Below are positions 1-10,773 of a DNA stretch of 64,000 bases, piece by piece (position 1 is the stretch's first letter; every line of letters starts with the position of its first letter). Made by a program: the position numbers and the translations under genes. The stretch lies in assembly GCA_020912385.1 (NCBI GenBank), contig CP087217.1:434001-498000 (forward strand), given 5' to 3'. The notes below the pieces were generated by a model. It was given only the letters and a program-made list of their open reading frames with translations. It did not search any database and had not been told where the DNA came from. This DNA comes from Neofusicoccum parvum (Eukaryota; Ascomycota; Dothideomycetes; Botryosphaeriales; Botryosphaeriaceae).

Positions 1-1452
1 TTGGTGACGACGGACGGAGGGATTCCTCGTGACAGATACACAACACTTTCGCATTGCTGGGGCGGATGTGTGTCTGCAAAGCTCACCAAGGCTACACACA
101 ATCTGTTTGAGAGCGGGTATCCAGTAAACGCGCTTCCGAAGACCTTTTCCGACGCAGTGATCATTACGAGAAGACTTGGGATAAGGTATCTCTGGATCGA
201 CTCTCTGTGTATCCAGCAAGACTCCAAAGAAGACTGGACGAGAGAATCCCAAACCATGGGTGCGGTATACAGCAATTCCTGGTGCAACATTGCCGCATCT
301 GGAGCTAAAAGCTCATCGGTCGGATGCTTCTTCAGTCGAGAAATCAAGTCCACACATCCGTTTGAGGCAGATCTTCTGTTTGGCAAAGGACCGAGCCGAA
401 GATTTACGCCATACATATTCACAAGGGATGAGTTATGGAGGCAGTATGTCCACAACAGTCCCCTTGAGAAGAGAGGATGGGTCCTGCAAGAACGGGTACT
501 GTCTCCTCGCCAGCTGAACTTCACTCGAGCCGGCGTCTTTTGGGAATGCAGATGCCGGTCCCTTGCCGACTACTTGCCCGACGGGCCTCACTTCCAAGAA
601 ACTGCCTTCCCTTACAAAAGGTTTGCTCGGAACCTGGAAGACCTCGCCAGCAGCGGATCACCGAGCAACGAGGGGGTCTCGAGGGCCTACCATGAGTGGC
701 GCGAAATGGTCTGCCTCTATTCCAAAATGAAGTTCACGAAAAGGACGGACAGGCTCGTTGCCATTTCCGGGTTGGCCAGGAAGATGCGAGCGGTGGTGGG
801 AGACGAGTACGTTGCGGGCCTGTGGAGAAGCAGACTGCTTTCGGAGATGTGCTGGGAGTCTCTGTTTCCTCGGACCTCTGGCGATTCCCACCACGAAGCC
901 TCCAGACCACGTCCATTGCTGGCGCCTACCTGGAGCTGGGCGTCAACCATGTTGCCAAATGTCTTGAATGTTGACGAAAGTGATGGCGCGCCCGGGTTTG
1001 ATGCCGTGGCTGAAGTCCTGGAGGTGAAGCTTGATTATCTGACGGAAGACCACACCGGCGCGGTCGTCGGAGGTCATCTACGCCTACACGCCATGCTCTG
1101 GACCGCCTACCTACCCGATAGCAAGGATGACAGGTCTCCGCGCAAACATATCACGATCCAGGCCTCAGAAAGCTGGGTAAGAGACGCCGAAGCGGTCCTG
1201 GATGAAGGTGTTTGCAAACAAGATGTCGGTCAGAACGTCCCCTGCATACCGCTTTGCTTTGACGGTTACAAAGTTCATGGACTGCTTTTGCGGCCGATCG
1301 ATGATAAACGAACAGGGTATGAGAGGATTGGCAAATGGTACTTTGGTATTAGCCGTGACTGGCAACCCGTGGAAAAGTCCTGGGCCGAGTGGCGGAGATG
1401 TTTGTCGGAGGTAGCAAAGGTTCGGGCTTGTCAGAAGATTCTGATATATTAG
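1..1452 (+). CDS. HET-domain protein, 5' truncated by the window
   Basis: The reading frame is open from base 1 to a TAG at 1450-1452 (483 codons in view). The true start lies upstream, because the first codon is TTG and the HET domain has already begun. All three HET signature blocks are visible: TLSHCWGG at residues 15-22, LGIRYLWIDSLCIQQD ending at residue 74, and RGWVLQERVLSPRQ around residues 158-171. These blocks define the heterokaryon-incompatibility domain, which in fungi triggers cell death or allorecognition when non-self partners fuse. The roughly 300 residues after the domain have no motif I recognise, which is usual for this family. No intron is needed in the visible part. The partner that would activate the protein cannot be inferred from the sequence. 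Confidence 0.9.
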   Translation: MVTTDGGIPRDRYTTLSHCWGGCVSAKLTKATHNLFESGYPVNALPKTFSDAVIITRRLGIRYLWIDSLCIQQDSKEDWTRESQTMGAVYSNSWCNIAASGAKSSSVGCFFSREIKSTHPFEADLLFGKGPSRRFTPYIFTRDELWRQYVHNSPLEKRGWVLQERVLSPRQLNFTRAGVFWECRCRSLADYLPDGPHFQETAFPYKRFARNLEDLASSGSPSNEGVSRAYHEWREMVCLYSKMKFTKRTDRLVAISGLARKMRAVVGDEYVAGLWRSRLLSEMCWESLFPRTSGDSHHEASRPRPLLAPTWSWASTMLPNVLNVDESDGAPGFDAVAEVLEVKLDYLTEDHTGAVVGGHLRLHAMLWTAYLPDSKDDRSPRKHITIQASESWVRDAEAVLDEGVCKQDVGQNVPCIPLCFDGYKVHGLLLRPIDDKRTGYERIGKWYFGISRDWQPVEKSWAEWRRCLSEVAKVRACQKILIY

Positions 1453-3352
1453 TTTGCGGGTTGGTCCAAAGCGGGGAAGATACACAATCTTTACACACGA
1501 ATAGTTGAAGTGCTCGCTTGGACGCGTATGTTCAGTCAAAGGAATATCAAACTCCTCTCGATGAATGCATCAACTGCCTACGGGGCTATGCACGTGCTGT
1601 GATAGTTTCTGAACTCAACTCGTACCCTTGATTGTCAACTCCATTTTCAAATGATACTTTGTTATTGCCGACCACTCGCCGAGAAGCGGAGATTCCAAAT
1701 TCGTAGTGCTGCCATTACACAGCCACTATCTGCTTCCGATCATCTCTACCGTCTGCGATATGGTGACCTAAAAGCGACTCGCGTAAGTGTTTCATCTGCA
1801 CGCTGGCGATGCTTAACGGCGTGATCTATCGGCGTTGCGGCAGCAGTGTCGTTCCGATCCAGGCCCAATATCACAGGGTGATAATGGGCGGCACGTGGGA
1901 TCGGCTCCAAGGCGCCCGGCACTACAAGCTTAGCTCCCGCTGTATAACAGCCACAGCAGGCCGAACGCCGAGACACGGCGGATAGTCGAACTTCTCTATT
2001 GAGAGCTGCTGCAACGTCGCATTGGGGCCGGCAGCAGGCTTCGGCAGCCCTCGGGAAGCTGCAGCTGGTATCTGTCAGTCCCGCGGGGGGATGAATGCCT
2101 TGTGTCCGGGCTGGTCCTGCAAATCTGGGCCCTAACAGGTTTTTCCGAAATGTAAGGATGTGGGCAATTGGATGTTGTCTTTCTGATTCAGGAGCACCGC
2201 CGTACGAGCCGGCGCGGGCTGCCTCTTATGAAGTACCTCAGAGACAGCAGTTCCGAAAGAGCCGTCGGAACGGGGCTTCTAAAGATGGCAGATCTAGGCT
2301 TTCAGCGATCTGAGCTTGGCTGAATTCAAAGTTGGCGGTGCAGTGCGTTTTGCCGTCAATGAGAGTTTGCTCTTGCGGCCAGGGCGGTGTTGACTTTGCT
2401 GGCGCGGTGAAAGGACCAGCCATTGCGCCGCCCTTTTTCTTGCAGGAACAATTTTAGAAGGATAGAAGAAAGAGGAAATTTCCGTAGCGGCGACGATCGT
2501 GATTGCGGGGGGCTGAGCTGATCGGAATTTACGATGTAGCCGGGATGCTCAGCAGCAGCATCCCGGCCAGGGCTGGCCAATTGGCTCGAATGTGGCAGAA
2601 AGCGGCAGCGCATGACGGGCGCGTCCTTTGATGAGGTTAGGATTTGCTTTATTGGGCGTGCTCAGCCAGCGCTCTCTCCGGTGTCGCGTGTCGCGTGTCG
2701 CGTCGCGCGTGGAAATATCGAGGCGGGACAGGCTGCGGGGAGGTGAGCTGCGCGGCAGTGAGGGCGGCTGGGCGAGATTGTTGGCATCTAATACACATGC
2801 AACTAGCGCGCAAGGAGCGCGCCGGGGGACGCGTCTGCTGCTCGTGACTGCCACTGCTCGGCAGAGGGAGGCCTTTGCCAGGGACCGACTGTCAGTTGCG
2901 GCTAGAGCATAAGCCTCGGGCTGGGCAGCACTCCGCCGCTGACGTGCCCGCGCTGCCCGGACGTCCATCCGCCGCACAACGCCCAACGCTGCTCCAGCGG
3001 GAGCCCCTGCCGCCGTCCAAGCCTCCCGTCGGCCGCTGCTGCTGCGGGCCTAGGGCCAAACCTTATGTTCTGCGGCGGCCCGATGCTCAGCTGCGCGGCC
3101 AACCGGCTCCACGGCCTGCGCGAGCTTAAAGGGAGATGCCCAACATCCATGCCTCCCACGCCGCGGCTGCTGGAGCGAACGACACCGCCAGCTTTGCATC
3201 CGTCTCGTCCAGTCTCAGCATTTCCAATCTGTCACTCCCTCTCTGCCCGCCGCCGCCCTCACCTCGCGCCACGCCCATGAAAGAGGAGCCCGCGTCTCCT
3301 CGCCTCCACGTCCCCCATTGAGCCGCTGCCCACGCCCTCGCCCGCCCTTCCC
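1453..3352. other. Intergenic region, no gene seen
   Basis: Mixed composition with a GC-rich second half. A 7-mer of the form GTGTCGC is repeated about three times near 2681-2703. The last 150 bases are C-rich and probably hold the promoter and leader of the downstream membrane protein. Short open frames here lack coding character. Confidence 0.5.
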
Positions 3353-4312
3353 ATGTACAGCTGGCTGCCGCCGACCCGCCAATCCCAACCAGCATCGCCA
3401 ACGTCGCCGCCCACCATGCCTCGCCCGCAGCACTCGTACACGCCGATGCCCATCCCGCGACCGATGCTGCTGCGCGTGCTGTCCATCACCGCCATCTCGC
3501 TGCCGCCGCTGCTCTACCTGGTCGCCTTCGCCCTCACGCTCAAGGTCATCTACTCGCCCGCCTACGCCGCCTCCAAGCTGTACGACTCGTTCGGCACGCC
3601 CAACGGCCTCGTCGTGCACGCCTCGCCCTTCTACAACTGCACCAAGGCCCCCACCACCGCCATCGACGACCCCTCCACCAACACCTCCTTCAAGCCCACC
3701 TGCACGCGCCTCAAGAACTTCATGGGCACCAAGGGCATGGCCGCCTGCGAGACCATCTTCGCCACCGACGCGTCGGAAAACGAGCAGATCTGCCAAAAAA
3801 TCGTCGGCAGCGCCTCCCTCTACATCACCGGCGCGATCCTCACCGCCTTCGCGCTCGCCCTCGCCGTCGTGCACCTGGCGGTGTCGTGGCCGGGCGCCTC
3901 AGCCGCCAAGGAGCGGCCGGGCATCGCGTACGCGGCGCCGGCGCGGCCGCCGACGGCTGACGAGAAGCTGCAGAAGATGCACGCGCCCAGCGACGAGGTG
4001 CTGACGCCGGTCGGGCTGCGCGAGGGGCTGAGCTCGAATCTGCCGTACGTCTGGGCCCTGGTCGGCACCCTGGCCACGCTGTTCGCGCTGCTGGCTGCCG
4101 CCGCCCTGTTCCTCGCACAGCTGCTCGGCTGGCAGGCCCTCGTCAACGAGCAGCATCCCACCGCTGGCGATAATCCGGGGACGTTTGATCAGGGCCGTTG
4201 GTATGCTTTGGCGCCTGCGTTTGATCTGAGCGCTGCGGCGTGGGTGGTTGCGGGCGTGGGCGCGTATGTGGCGGCGAGTAAGTGCGGGGCTATTTCGAGG
4301 ACGGGGTGTTGA
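3353..4312 (+). CDS. Four-TM membrane protein of unknown function
   Basis: Single-exon frame ending in TGA at 4310-4312. The first ATG gives 319 residues, but the ATG at 3416 (residue 22) has a much better context (CCACC before it) and I prefer it, giving 298 residues. Hydrophobic segments lie at about residues 39-66, 156-180, 231-262 and 291-313. Between the first two is a roughly 90-residue loop with four cysteines and NCT and NTS sequons, so it probably faces the lumen or outside and is glycosylated. The region between TM2 and TM3 is charged and likely cytosolic. The layout recalls SUR7/PalI-like tetraspanners, but I do not see their signature motif, so no function is assigned. Codon usage is strongly GC3-biased and consistent with a real gene. 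Confidence 0.75.
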   Translation: MYSWLPPTRQSQPASPTSPPTMPRPQHSYTPMPIPRPMLLRVLSITAISLPPLLYLVAFALTLKVIYSPAYAASKLYDSFGTPNGLVVHASPFYNCTKAPTTAIDDPSTNTSFKPTCTRLKNFMGTKGMAACETIFATDASENEQICQKIVGSASLYITGAILTAFALALAVVHLAVSWPGASAAKERPGIAYAAPARPPTADEKLQKMHAPSDEVLTPVGLREGLSSNLPYVWALVGTLATLFALLAAAALFLAQLLGWQALVNEQHPTAGDNPGTFDQGRWYALAPAFDLSAAAWVVAGVGAYVAASKCGAISRTGC

Positions 4313-5454
4313 GGAGGTTGGGGGGTTGGGATTATTTTTTTTGTGGGCTGGTTGTTTTTTGGGGTTTGCCGTTGGTTCTGCTGCTATGTTATGACCGCCA
4401 TGACAGTACCCCCCCTTACCTGCTTCTTGTTCTGCGAGCGGAGTTTATGGGCTCCTTTCACACTCATCCACACGTAATAGAACAGCTGGAAGCGTAATGT
4501 ACGACGTCTTTTCCGCCATATTACCCCGCCATCATGGGGCTATCTTTTATCACGAGGAAACCTGTAGATAGTTTTGGTGGGCCTCAGCTACCAAAAAAAC
4601 CGAAGCAATTCACAACTGCATTCAGTGAGATCAGCTGAAAGTTGCCCAAAACAAGGTATCTCGGATGGTCAGGCTGATTTGTTCCCGAGGTTGTCGCAGG
4701 AACGCATACACTTCGCAGTCTACCCGCGTCACCTCCAGTTTCAAGCTTGACCGTCGCACCCGTCATCGTGCGTGTGGATGCTTCCGGGATCCGATTGGAC
4801 GAGAGGCCTCAAGACCCCTACTGCGTTCGGCGCTTGGCGGTAGATCAAATGGTTCGCGTTGTGTGTGATCTGCAATGCAGGGCAGCCCGGTTTCCTGCCC
4901 GAACGTTCCAAACTCGTGTAAAAAGGGAAAGGGAAAGCTTGTTCGGATGGTGATGAGAGGCTGTGCTTGCTCGTGAGGCTTTCTGCAGACAGTTCGTGTC
5001 CCGCGAGGTTGACCGGTCAACGGTGTGGAGGCGGGGTTTGTCGTTTCTCGGAACTTTGAGCGAGTACTGTTCACACCGCCTCTGCATTCGTGCCAGCATC
5101 TTTCCCCGAAGTCTAATCATGCCGGATAGCCACGGAATCGTATGGTGTTGAAGCGCCCTCGAACAGTAGATCAGCGCCCGGCCTGATCTTGCTTTCTGTT
5201 GATGGTCGAGTGATGGATCATGTGCGGCTTGTAGAATACGACATTACCTTACATGCTGTTGCAAGGCAGCATTGCCTATGTTGCAGACCGATCGGAGAAA
5301 GAAAACCAGTGGGCATCGTGTTGCAATTAGAAGCATTCTTGCGGTCTCCTTCTCTTGAAACGTGAGTAGTTGTATTTCTGGCAAAGTCGTTTTCAAGCTT
5401 TTGATCAAGCTTGTCTGCTGTGCACTTATCGGGAAAGTGCCACCGTTTTTTGAA

Positions 5455-5475
5455 GAATGGTATATTATACCATTC
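5455..5475. repeat. Perfect 10-bp-arm palindrome
   Basis: GAATGGTATA, one central T, then TATACCATTC. The immediately flanking A and T also pair, giving an 11-bp arm. It could be a dimeric protein-binding site or a small hairpin; nothing nearby identifies its role. Confidence 0.8.
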
Positions 5476-6510
5476 TCGAGGTAGATGGGACCGCCTTCCT
5501 CTGGTCCACATCCCCCATCGGGACCCATGCAGTTACGGAGATAGACTCGTATTGCAGACCAATCGCATGAAAGCCGGGGACATCGTTGCCCAACAGTGTC
5601 CGCAGAAAGGCAAGTTGTTCTGCCCGATCCAGTAACCTACAGCAGACCTTCGTCACGTGGTTGGTCCAGATCTACGAAAGCGTAAGCAGCGGTCCCCCAG
5701 TAGCCAACGTCAAGCCATCACTTTGGCGAACAGAGACACCGCTCACCAATTTAGTTCCACTCCACACTAACCTTTGCTGAAATATGCTACAATCAGTAGA
5801 ATTGCGCTCTCGGTGCATTCGTCGTTGGTATAACAGTGCTGAAAACTGCTTCGGTCGCGCGTGAGAATAGTGGTTGGGTGCGTTTCGACATGCAGCTCTT
5901 GGCGGCCATTTTGACAATGGTATTGAGTATGTAGGCCTCTTTTACGTGGGTACGGATTGGTGGGTTCGAGCATGTGAGCCCCGTACACACAGTGTCAAGT
6001 TGCTGTAAATTCGACACCGGGAGGTTGAGGTTCTTGGGGCTGCTTCGGCAGATCTACACTCGACATGAGTAAGTGAGCTGGCGGGAACACAGTCTTCAAG
6101 TGAAAGACTTCGGAGGTTGTCTTTTGCTGGCGGGAAACCGTTTCGGCTGGTGCGCCATCCTCCGCAAGCGAGCGCTAGGGGCCGCCCCTTTCTTCAACGA
6201 TAGTCATTCAGGACGCTCCCATTCGGCCTGCATACGCCACCTTTTCACCCTGCCTCCTCGCGCGGCCAGACCCTCTCACACCCGCAATGGGACTAGCCAA
6301 GTGCGGCACAGTTCAAACGGCTGGCCTGACGGAGGCACGGACAGACTCGCGCGGGTCCTGTTCTCGAGTCATGCCTCCGCCCACGATAAGGAACTTGCCA
6401 GCGCCCGGCATGGGGGCGTGTTCCTGGCAGTATTCAATGGACAGCCGGCGTGTCGTGCTATGAACGCACAGGACCCCACTTGAGCGGCGCCCCCGCATGG
6501 CGTTGTTGCA

Positions 6511-6520
6511 TTACTATAAA
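6511..6520 (+). promoter_or_regulatory. TATA-like box of the P450 gene
   Basis: TTACTATAAA lies about 50 bases upstream of the P450 start codon at 6571. The short distance suggests a short leader. Assigned by motif and position only. Confidence 0.45.
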
Positions 6521-6570
6521 GACCTGCGATCCACGGCAGCTCGCCTGCGTCTTGGAAGGTAGCTGTCATC

Positions 6571-8349
6571 ATGGGCCTCAGTCCGCTACTGGTGTCGCTG
6601 GTCGTTGTCGCCCTCTCCGTGGGCCTGTACAAGCTCGCGCAGATTGGCAAGAGAGACCCCAGACTCCCGCCGGGGCCGCCGACTCTGCCTGTCCTGGGAA
6701 ACCTCCACCAGATTCCGCTCACGGGACTCTACAAGAAGTATGTCAAGGGATGCTTCTCCAGCGCCTCACCACTGACGGGCACAGGCTGAAAGAATGGGGC
6801 GACCAATATGGCGGCGTGTACTCCATCAAGCTTGCCAATGATACCATGATCGTCCTGTACGACAGGAAGGCCATCCACGACTTGTTGGACAAGAAAGGCG
6901 CAATCTACTCCGACCGCCCGAAGAACTATGTGGCCGATCTGGTCACGAACGGAGACAGCTTTGCCTTCATGGACGGCGACTCGCCCATCTGGAGAGCCCA
7001 GCGCAAGATTTCCTCCCACACTCTCGCGGTAGGGTTGGATCACTCCCCGCCCTGGCTGAACTCGCTGACGGATTCCAGCCTCGCATGCTGGACGACAAAG
7101 TCTCTCCCATCCAGGAGGCCGAGACTTCCGTCCTTCTTTCCGACTTGCTCAAGGCTCCGGCCGGATTCTACAACCATGTGAAGCGGACTACCGCATCTGC
7201 TGCAAACATCGTGGTCTGGGGCCACAGGGGCGCCACCTACGACGACTTCTGGGGCAGCGTGAGTACCCGGCAGCCCGTCTTGAAGCGCGAGCTAACAGCC
7301 GCAGTGCGTCTACAAAGCAATGGAAAAGTATTCGGAGGCTCTCGAGCCAGGCGCAAACCCCCCGGTCGACCAAGCTCCCTTCCTCAAGTACATCCCGGAC
7401 AGCCTCGCCGCCTGGAAGAGACGCGCGAAGACATCGTACAAGGCCATGGACGACGTTTGGCGGGAGGCCAGGCGCAGGGCTGACGAGCGTCGCGCGAAGG
7501 GAGAGAAGCGCCCTGCCATGCTCGACCGCATCCTCGACGGCGACGTGAAGGTCGACGTGGCGCTCACGGACAACCAAATCAACCACTTCCTCGGCGTGCT
7601 TGTCGAGGGCGGTGCCGACACCACGGCCGGATCCATGCTCACGTCCATCATGCTGCTCGCGCTGAACCCGGCCGTCCAGAAGAAGGCTCAGGAGCAGCTG
7701 GACGAGGTCTGCGGCGCCGGCAGGTCCCCGACGTGGGAAGACTTCGAGCGCCTGCCGTACATCAACTCGATCGTGAAGGAGGGCATGCGCTGGCGTCCCG
7801 TGTAAGACTCCCCCCTCCCCAATGCCCCTCCCGCCGCTGACGGCCCACAGCCTGCCCCTCGGCGTGCCGCACCGGCTGAACCAAGACGACGTGTACAACG
7901 GCATGCTCATCCCCAAGGACGCCACGATCGTCATGCCCATCTGGGGCATGCACATGTCCGAGGGCTGCGGCTTCGCGTCGCCGGACACGTACGACCCGGG
8001 CCGGTGGGCGGCGCACGCGCGGCCGGCGTCCGAGCTGGCCGGGCTGGCCGACTACGAGAACCGCGACCACTACGGCTACGGCTCCGGCCGGCGCATCTGC
8101 CCGGGCATGCACCTGGCCGAGCGCACCATGTGGCGGATGACGGCCAAGCTGCTGTGGGCGTACGACATCGTGCCCGCCGTCGACGCCGCCGGCAACGACG
8201 TCCCCATCGACGTCGACGCCTACGAGGACGGCATCATCAACCAGCCCAAGCCGTACGCGGTCCAGTTCCGCGCGCGGAGCGCGGCCCACGAGGAGACGGT
8301 GCGGCGCGAGGCGGCGGCGGCGATGGAGTTCCTGGCGCGGTATGAGTAG
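6571..8349 (+). CDS. Cytochrome P450 monooxygenase, membrane anchored
   Basis: Five exons: 6571-6737, 6785-7028, 7079-7258, 7305-7801 and 7851-8349, joining to 528 residues. The four introns are 46-50 bp with GT..AG ends. Residues 3-22 form an N-terminal membrane anchor, followed by a proline-rich hinge (LPPGPPTLP), which places the enzyme on the ER. The I-helix oxygen-activation motif reads GGADTT, the K-helix ExxR reads EGMR, and the heme loop reads [10 protein letters not shown] with Cys446 as the axial ligand. The usual Phe at the start of the heme loop is Tyr. Overall it resembles fungal E-class P450s of the O-methylsterigmatocystin oxidoreductase type, but the substrate cannot be read from sequence. 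No polyketide, peptide or terpene synthase lies within the window, so cluster membership is unsupported. Confidence 0.92.
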
Positions 8350-9375
8350 GTGTCGTAGATCAGGAGGCGGCCCCAGGCTCCGCGGAGTTTCCTGCGATTA
8401 GCCGAGCGGAGAGGGCGTGTCGAGCCGTTCCTGACTCGAGGCTCTCCTAAAGGAGTGGTGTCCGTATAACCATGCATCAGAGGACTTTATCCATGCTTTG
8501 GACGCGTGCCGCCGTCGAGCAAGCAGCTGCGTTTTTGGAGGTTGTGGTATCATGTTGAACGCCGACGAGTGGCATAATAAGACACGCAGAGAAACCTGAG
8601 AGAAGACTTGAAGGAACAAATGCAGTTGCATAAAGTGACGGTGGCTGGATGCTCAGAAGTTATCAACGCTCCAGCGCCCCAGTGCAAACTGACCAACCTA
8701 GCGCCCGTGATTGGCCGGGACTGTCGGCGAGCTTCCGAAACGTAACGGAAACAGGAAAGCATGGAGAGGCGCGAGTCAGCACCCCAGACCCAGCGGGGCC
8801 CGTTACGCGCGTGCCTCTTATAAACAGGTATCGCTTATCCGGAGTCTCCTCCGCCTGCCCACACGCCCTGCAGCAAAAAGCAGCTCCAGTGGTGTGCCTT
8901 GCCCTTTACTTAAGCTGGTTAACGAAGGATTCACGGCCTGTCAAGCCGCTGCCAATCCTCACCGGCCAGACCAGCGCCCGGCCGTCAGGCACAGCTCCCA
9001 GCCCAGCGCATGGACAGAGATAGCACGCAGAGCCTGGGCTTTCGGCAATCTCTGGGTGAGCCAGCTCGCAGACCCTGCGGCGCGGCAGTGCTCTCCCGGT
9101 GCGGCAGTGAAAACAGCATGAATTTCCGCACCAGATCTCCCGGACAAGCCCGCCCGCGACTGGCTCTCCCGCTCCATACGCAATCGGGACTGCTCGAGCA
9201 CTTCGGACCGATGCCCAGCTCCCGAGGCCTGTACGAGCTGTAGCAAACTTGCCCGGTTTCATGCCGGTTCCTGGGGCTGCTCTCGCGCCCTCGTCCTGCC
9301 GTCAGTGCGCGCTCCCAGTGGGCTGGGCTTCCCTGCGCTCTCTACATTATCCTTAGCCCATCCACTTTTCTGCAG
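8350..9375. other. Intergenic region, no gene seen
   Basis: Spacer between the P450 stop and the seven-TM gene. Several open frames overlap here on both strands but none shows a domain or consistent coding bias. It presumably contains the P450 3' end and the next promoter. Confidence 0.45.
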
Positions 9376-10773
9376 GTGGCACCCTTCCACCTCACCATGC
9401 TCTATGATGCCAGCCCATCGATAGTCACGTGTGTGCTCGCTCTGGTAGTGCCAGCCTTCGTGACCTGGGTGCTGCGGTGCAGTGTCCGCATTTCGCGGAA
9501 TGCCTGGGGCCTCGATGACACCTTCATGGCGCTCGCTGCTGTAAGTCCTGCTCCGACCCCCTCCGCCAAGCCACCATCCGAACGCTCCTGTACAGCCCTT
9601 CTTCGCATGGCTGTCCGCATCGTGTCTCAGCGCCGCATGGAACGGCATTGGCACGAAGGACGCCCACTTGACCGGAGGCGTTGCGCAGCAGACCAGAGCA
9701 CTGAAGGTAAGCCACGCCCATTCGCGCATCAAAAGCCCAACTCACCAAGCGAAGGACTTCTTCCTGTTCGAGATATCCTACTGCGTTGCCGTCCTACTCG
9801 TCAAGCTGAGCATTGCCATGACCCTCATGCGCATTGCTGGCGGCAAGCCCCTTTACCAGTGGATCATCCGGGGAACCATTGCTCTCTTCTCCACCGTCAT
9901 CGTCATGGTGTGTCTGTACATCCTGCTCGAATGCCAGCCCATACAGTACCACTTCCCCAGACTCCACAAGCAGCCACACGCACTAACACGCGGCCAGATA
10001 CGCATGGGACAAGAGCCTTGACGGCAAGTGCAAGCCCGCCAAAATCCTCACAGCCATGAGCTTCACGCTCTCGTCCACCAACATCCTCACCGACTGGACC
10101 TGCGCCCTCCTCCCGGTCCCCCTCCTCTGGAGCCTCGAGATGAACCGCAACTCCAAGATCGCCGCGGGCGTGCTCCTCAGCTTCGGCATCTTCGCCAGCG
10201 CCTGCGCGCTCGTGCGGCTGCAGTACACCATCGGCCTGACCGCCACCTCCGACTACCTGTACCACGTGTCGTACGTGCTGCTCTGGGCCTACGCCGAGGT
10301 GGGCGTGGGCATGACGGCCGCGAACTGCAGCGTACGCCCCCCCCATCCCCTCCCCAACACCGGAAAGCCAAGTTTCCCCCAAACTAACGTCTTTTCGCCC
10401 CCACCAGACCCTCCGCCCCGTCTTCTCCAAAATCCTCCACCTCAGCAGCCTCGGCGGCAGCAGCGGCGACCGCTCGCGCGACCAGTCCAAGAACGGGGGC
10501 GGCTGGCTTTTCTCGCGCTCCTCGCGCCGCAGCCGCGGCGGCGCCATCGAGCTCGACGACTCGGAGCACCCCGGCATGCCGAGCCGCGACGGCGACGACG
10601 AGGAGGAGCGGCACCGCAAGGGCGCGCGCGTGCACGCGCACGTCGAGGCGGCGAGCGGGAGCAGCAGGGATCGGAGCAACACCCGCACTGTCGGGGAAGA
10701 GAGCAGCCTGGAGGACGACGAGAGCGCGCGGAAGATCTTGGGGGCGTCGGGGAGGATGGGGATGGGGAGGTGA
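9376..10773 (+). CDS. Rhodopsin-like seven-TM fungal membrane protein
   Basis: Five exons: 9376-9540, 9596-9706, 9755-9945, 9998-10331 and 10408-10773, joining to 388 residues. A second in-frame ATG at 9397 (residue 8) could be used instead. The protein has about seven hydrophobic helices and the hallmarks of the fungal integral membrane family often annotated as rhodopsin-domain or PTH11-like: a WGLDD motif after helix 1-2, an ECQPI motif, a YAWD..GKC stretch, and NILTDW before helix 5. The C-terminal roughly 120 residues are hydrophilic, rich in Ser, Arg, Asp and Glu, and cytosolic. No CFEM domain is present. The third intron uses a weak GTACCA donor, but the joined frame matches the family well. 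Members are proposed to be sensory receptors; the ligand is unknown. Confidence 0.85.

Larger units (their letters stand above)
4313..6570. other. Intergenic region with a perfect palindrome
   Basis: No convincing gene. It contains the palindrome at 5455-5475 (listed separately) and, at its right end, the P450 promoter with a TATA-like CTATAAA near 6514-6520. Confidence 0.5.

Noticed and set aside
2875..3321. Several short plus-strand frames before the four-TM gene
   Set aside because: Pro/Arg-rich, different frames overlap, and there are no splice joins to the downstream gene; more likely promoter and leader.
6073..6483. 136-codon plus-strand frame upstream of the P450
   Set aside because: No motif, and it ends just before the TATA-like box of the P450 promoter; judged to be chance.
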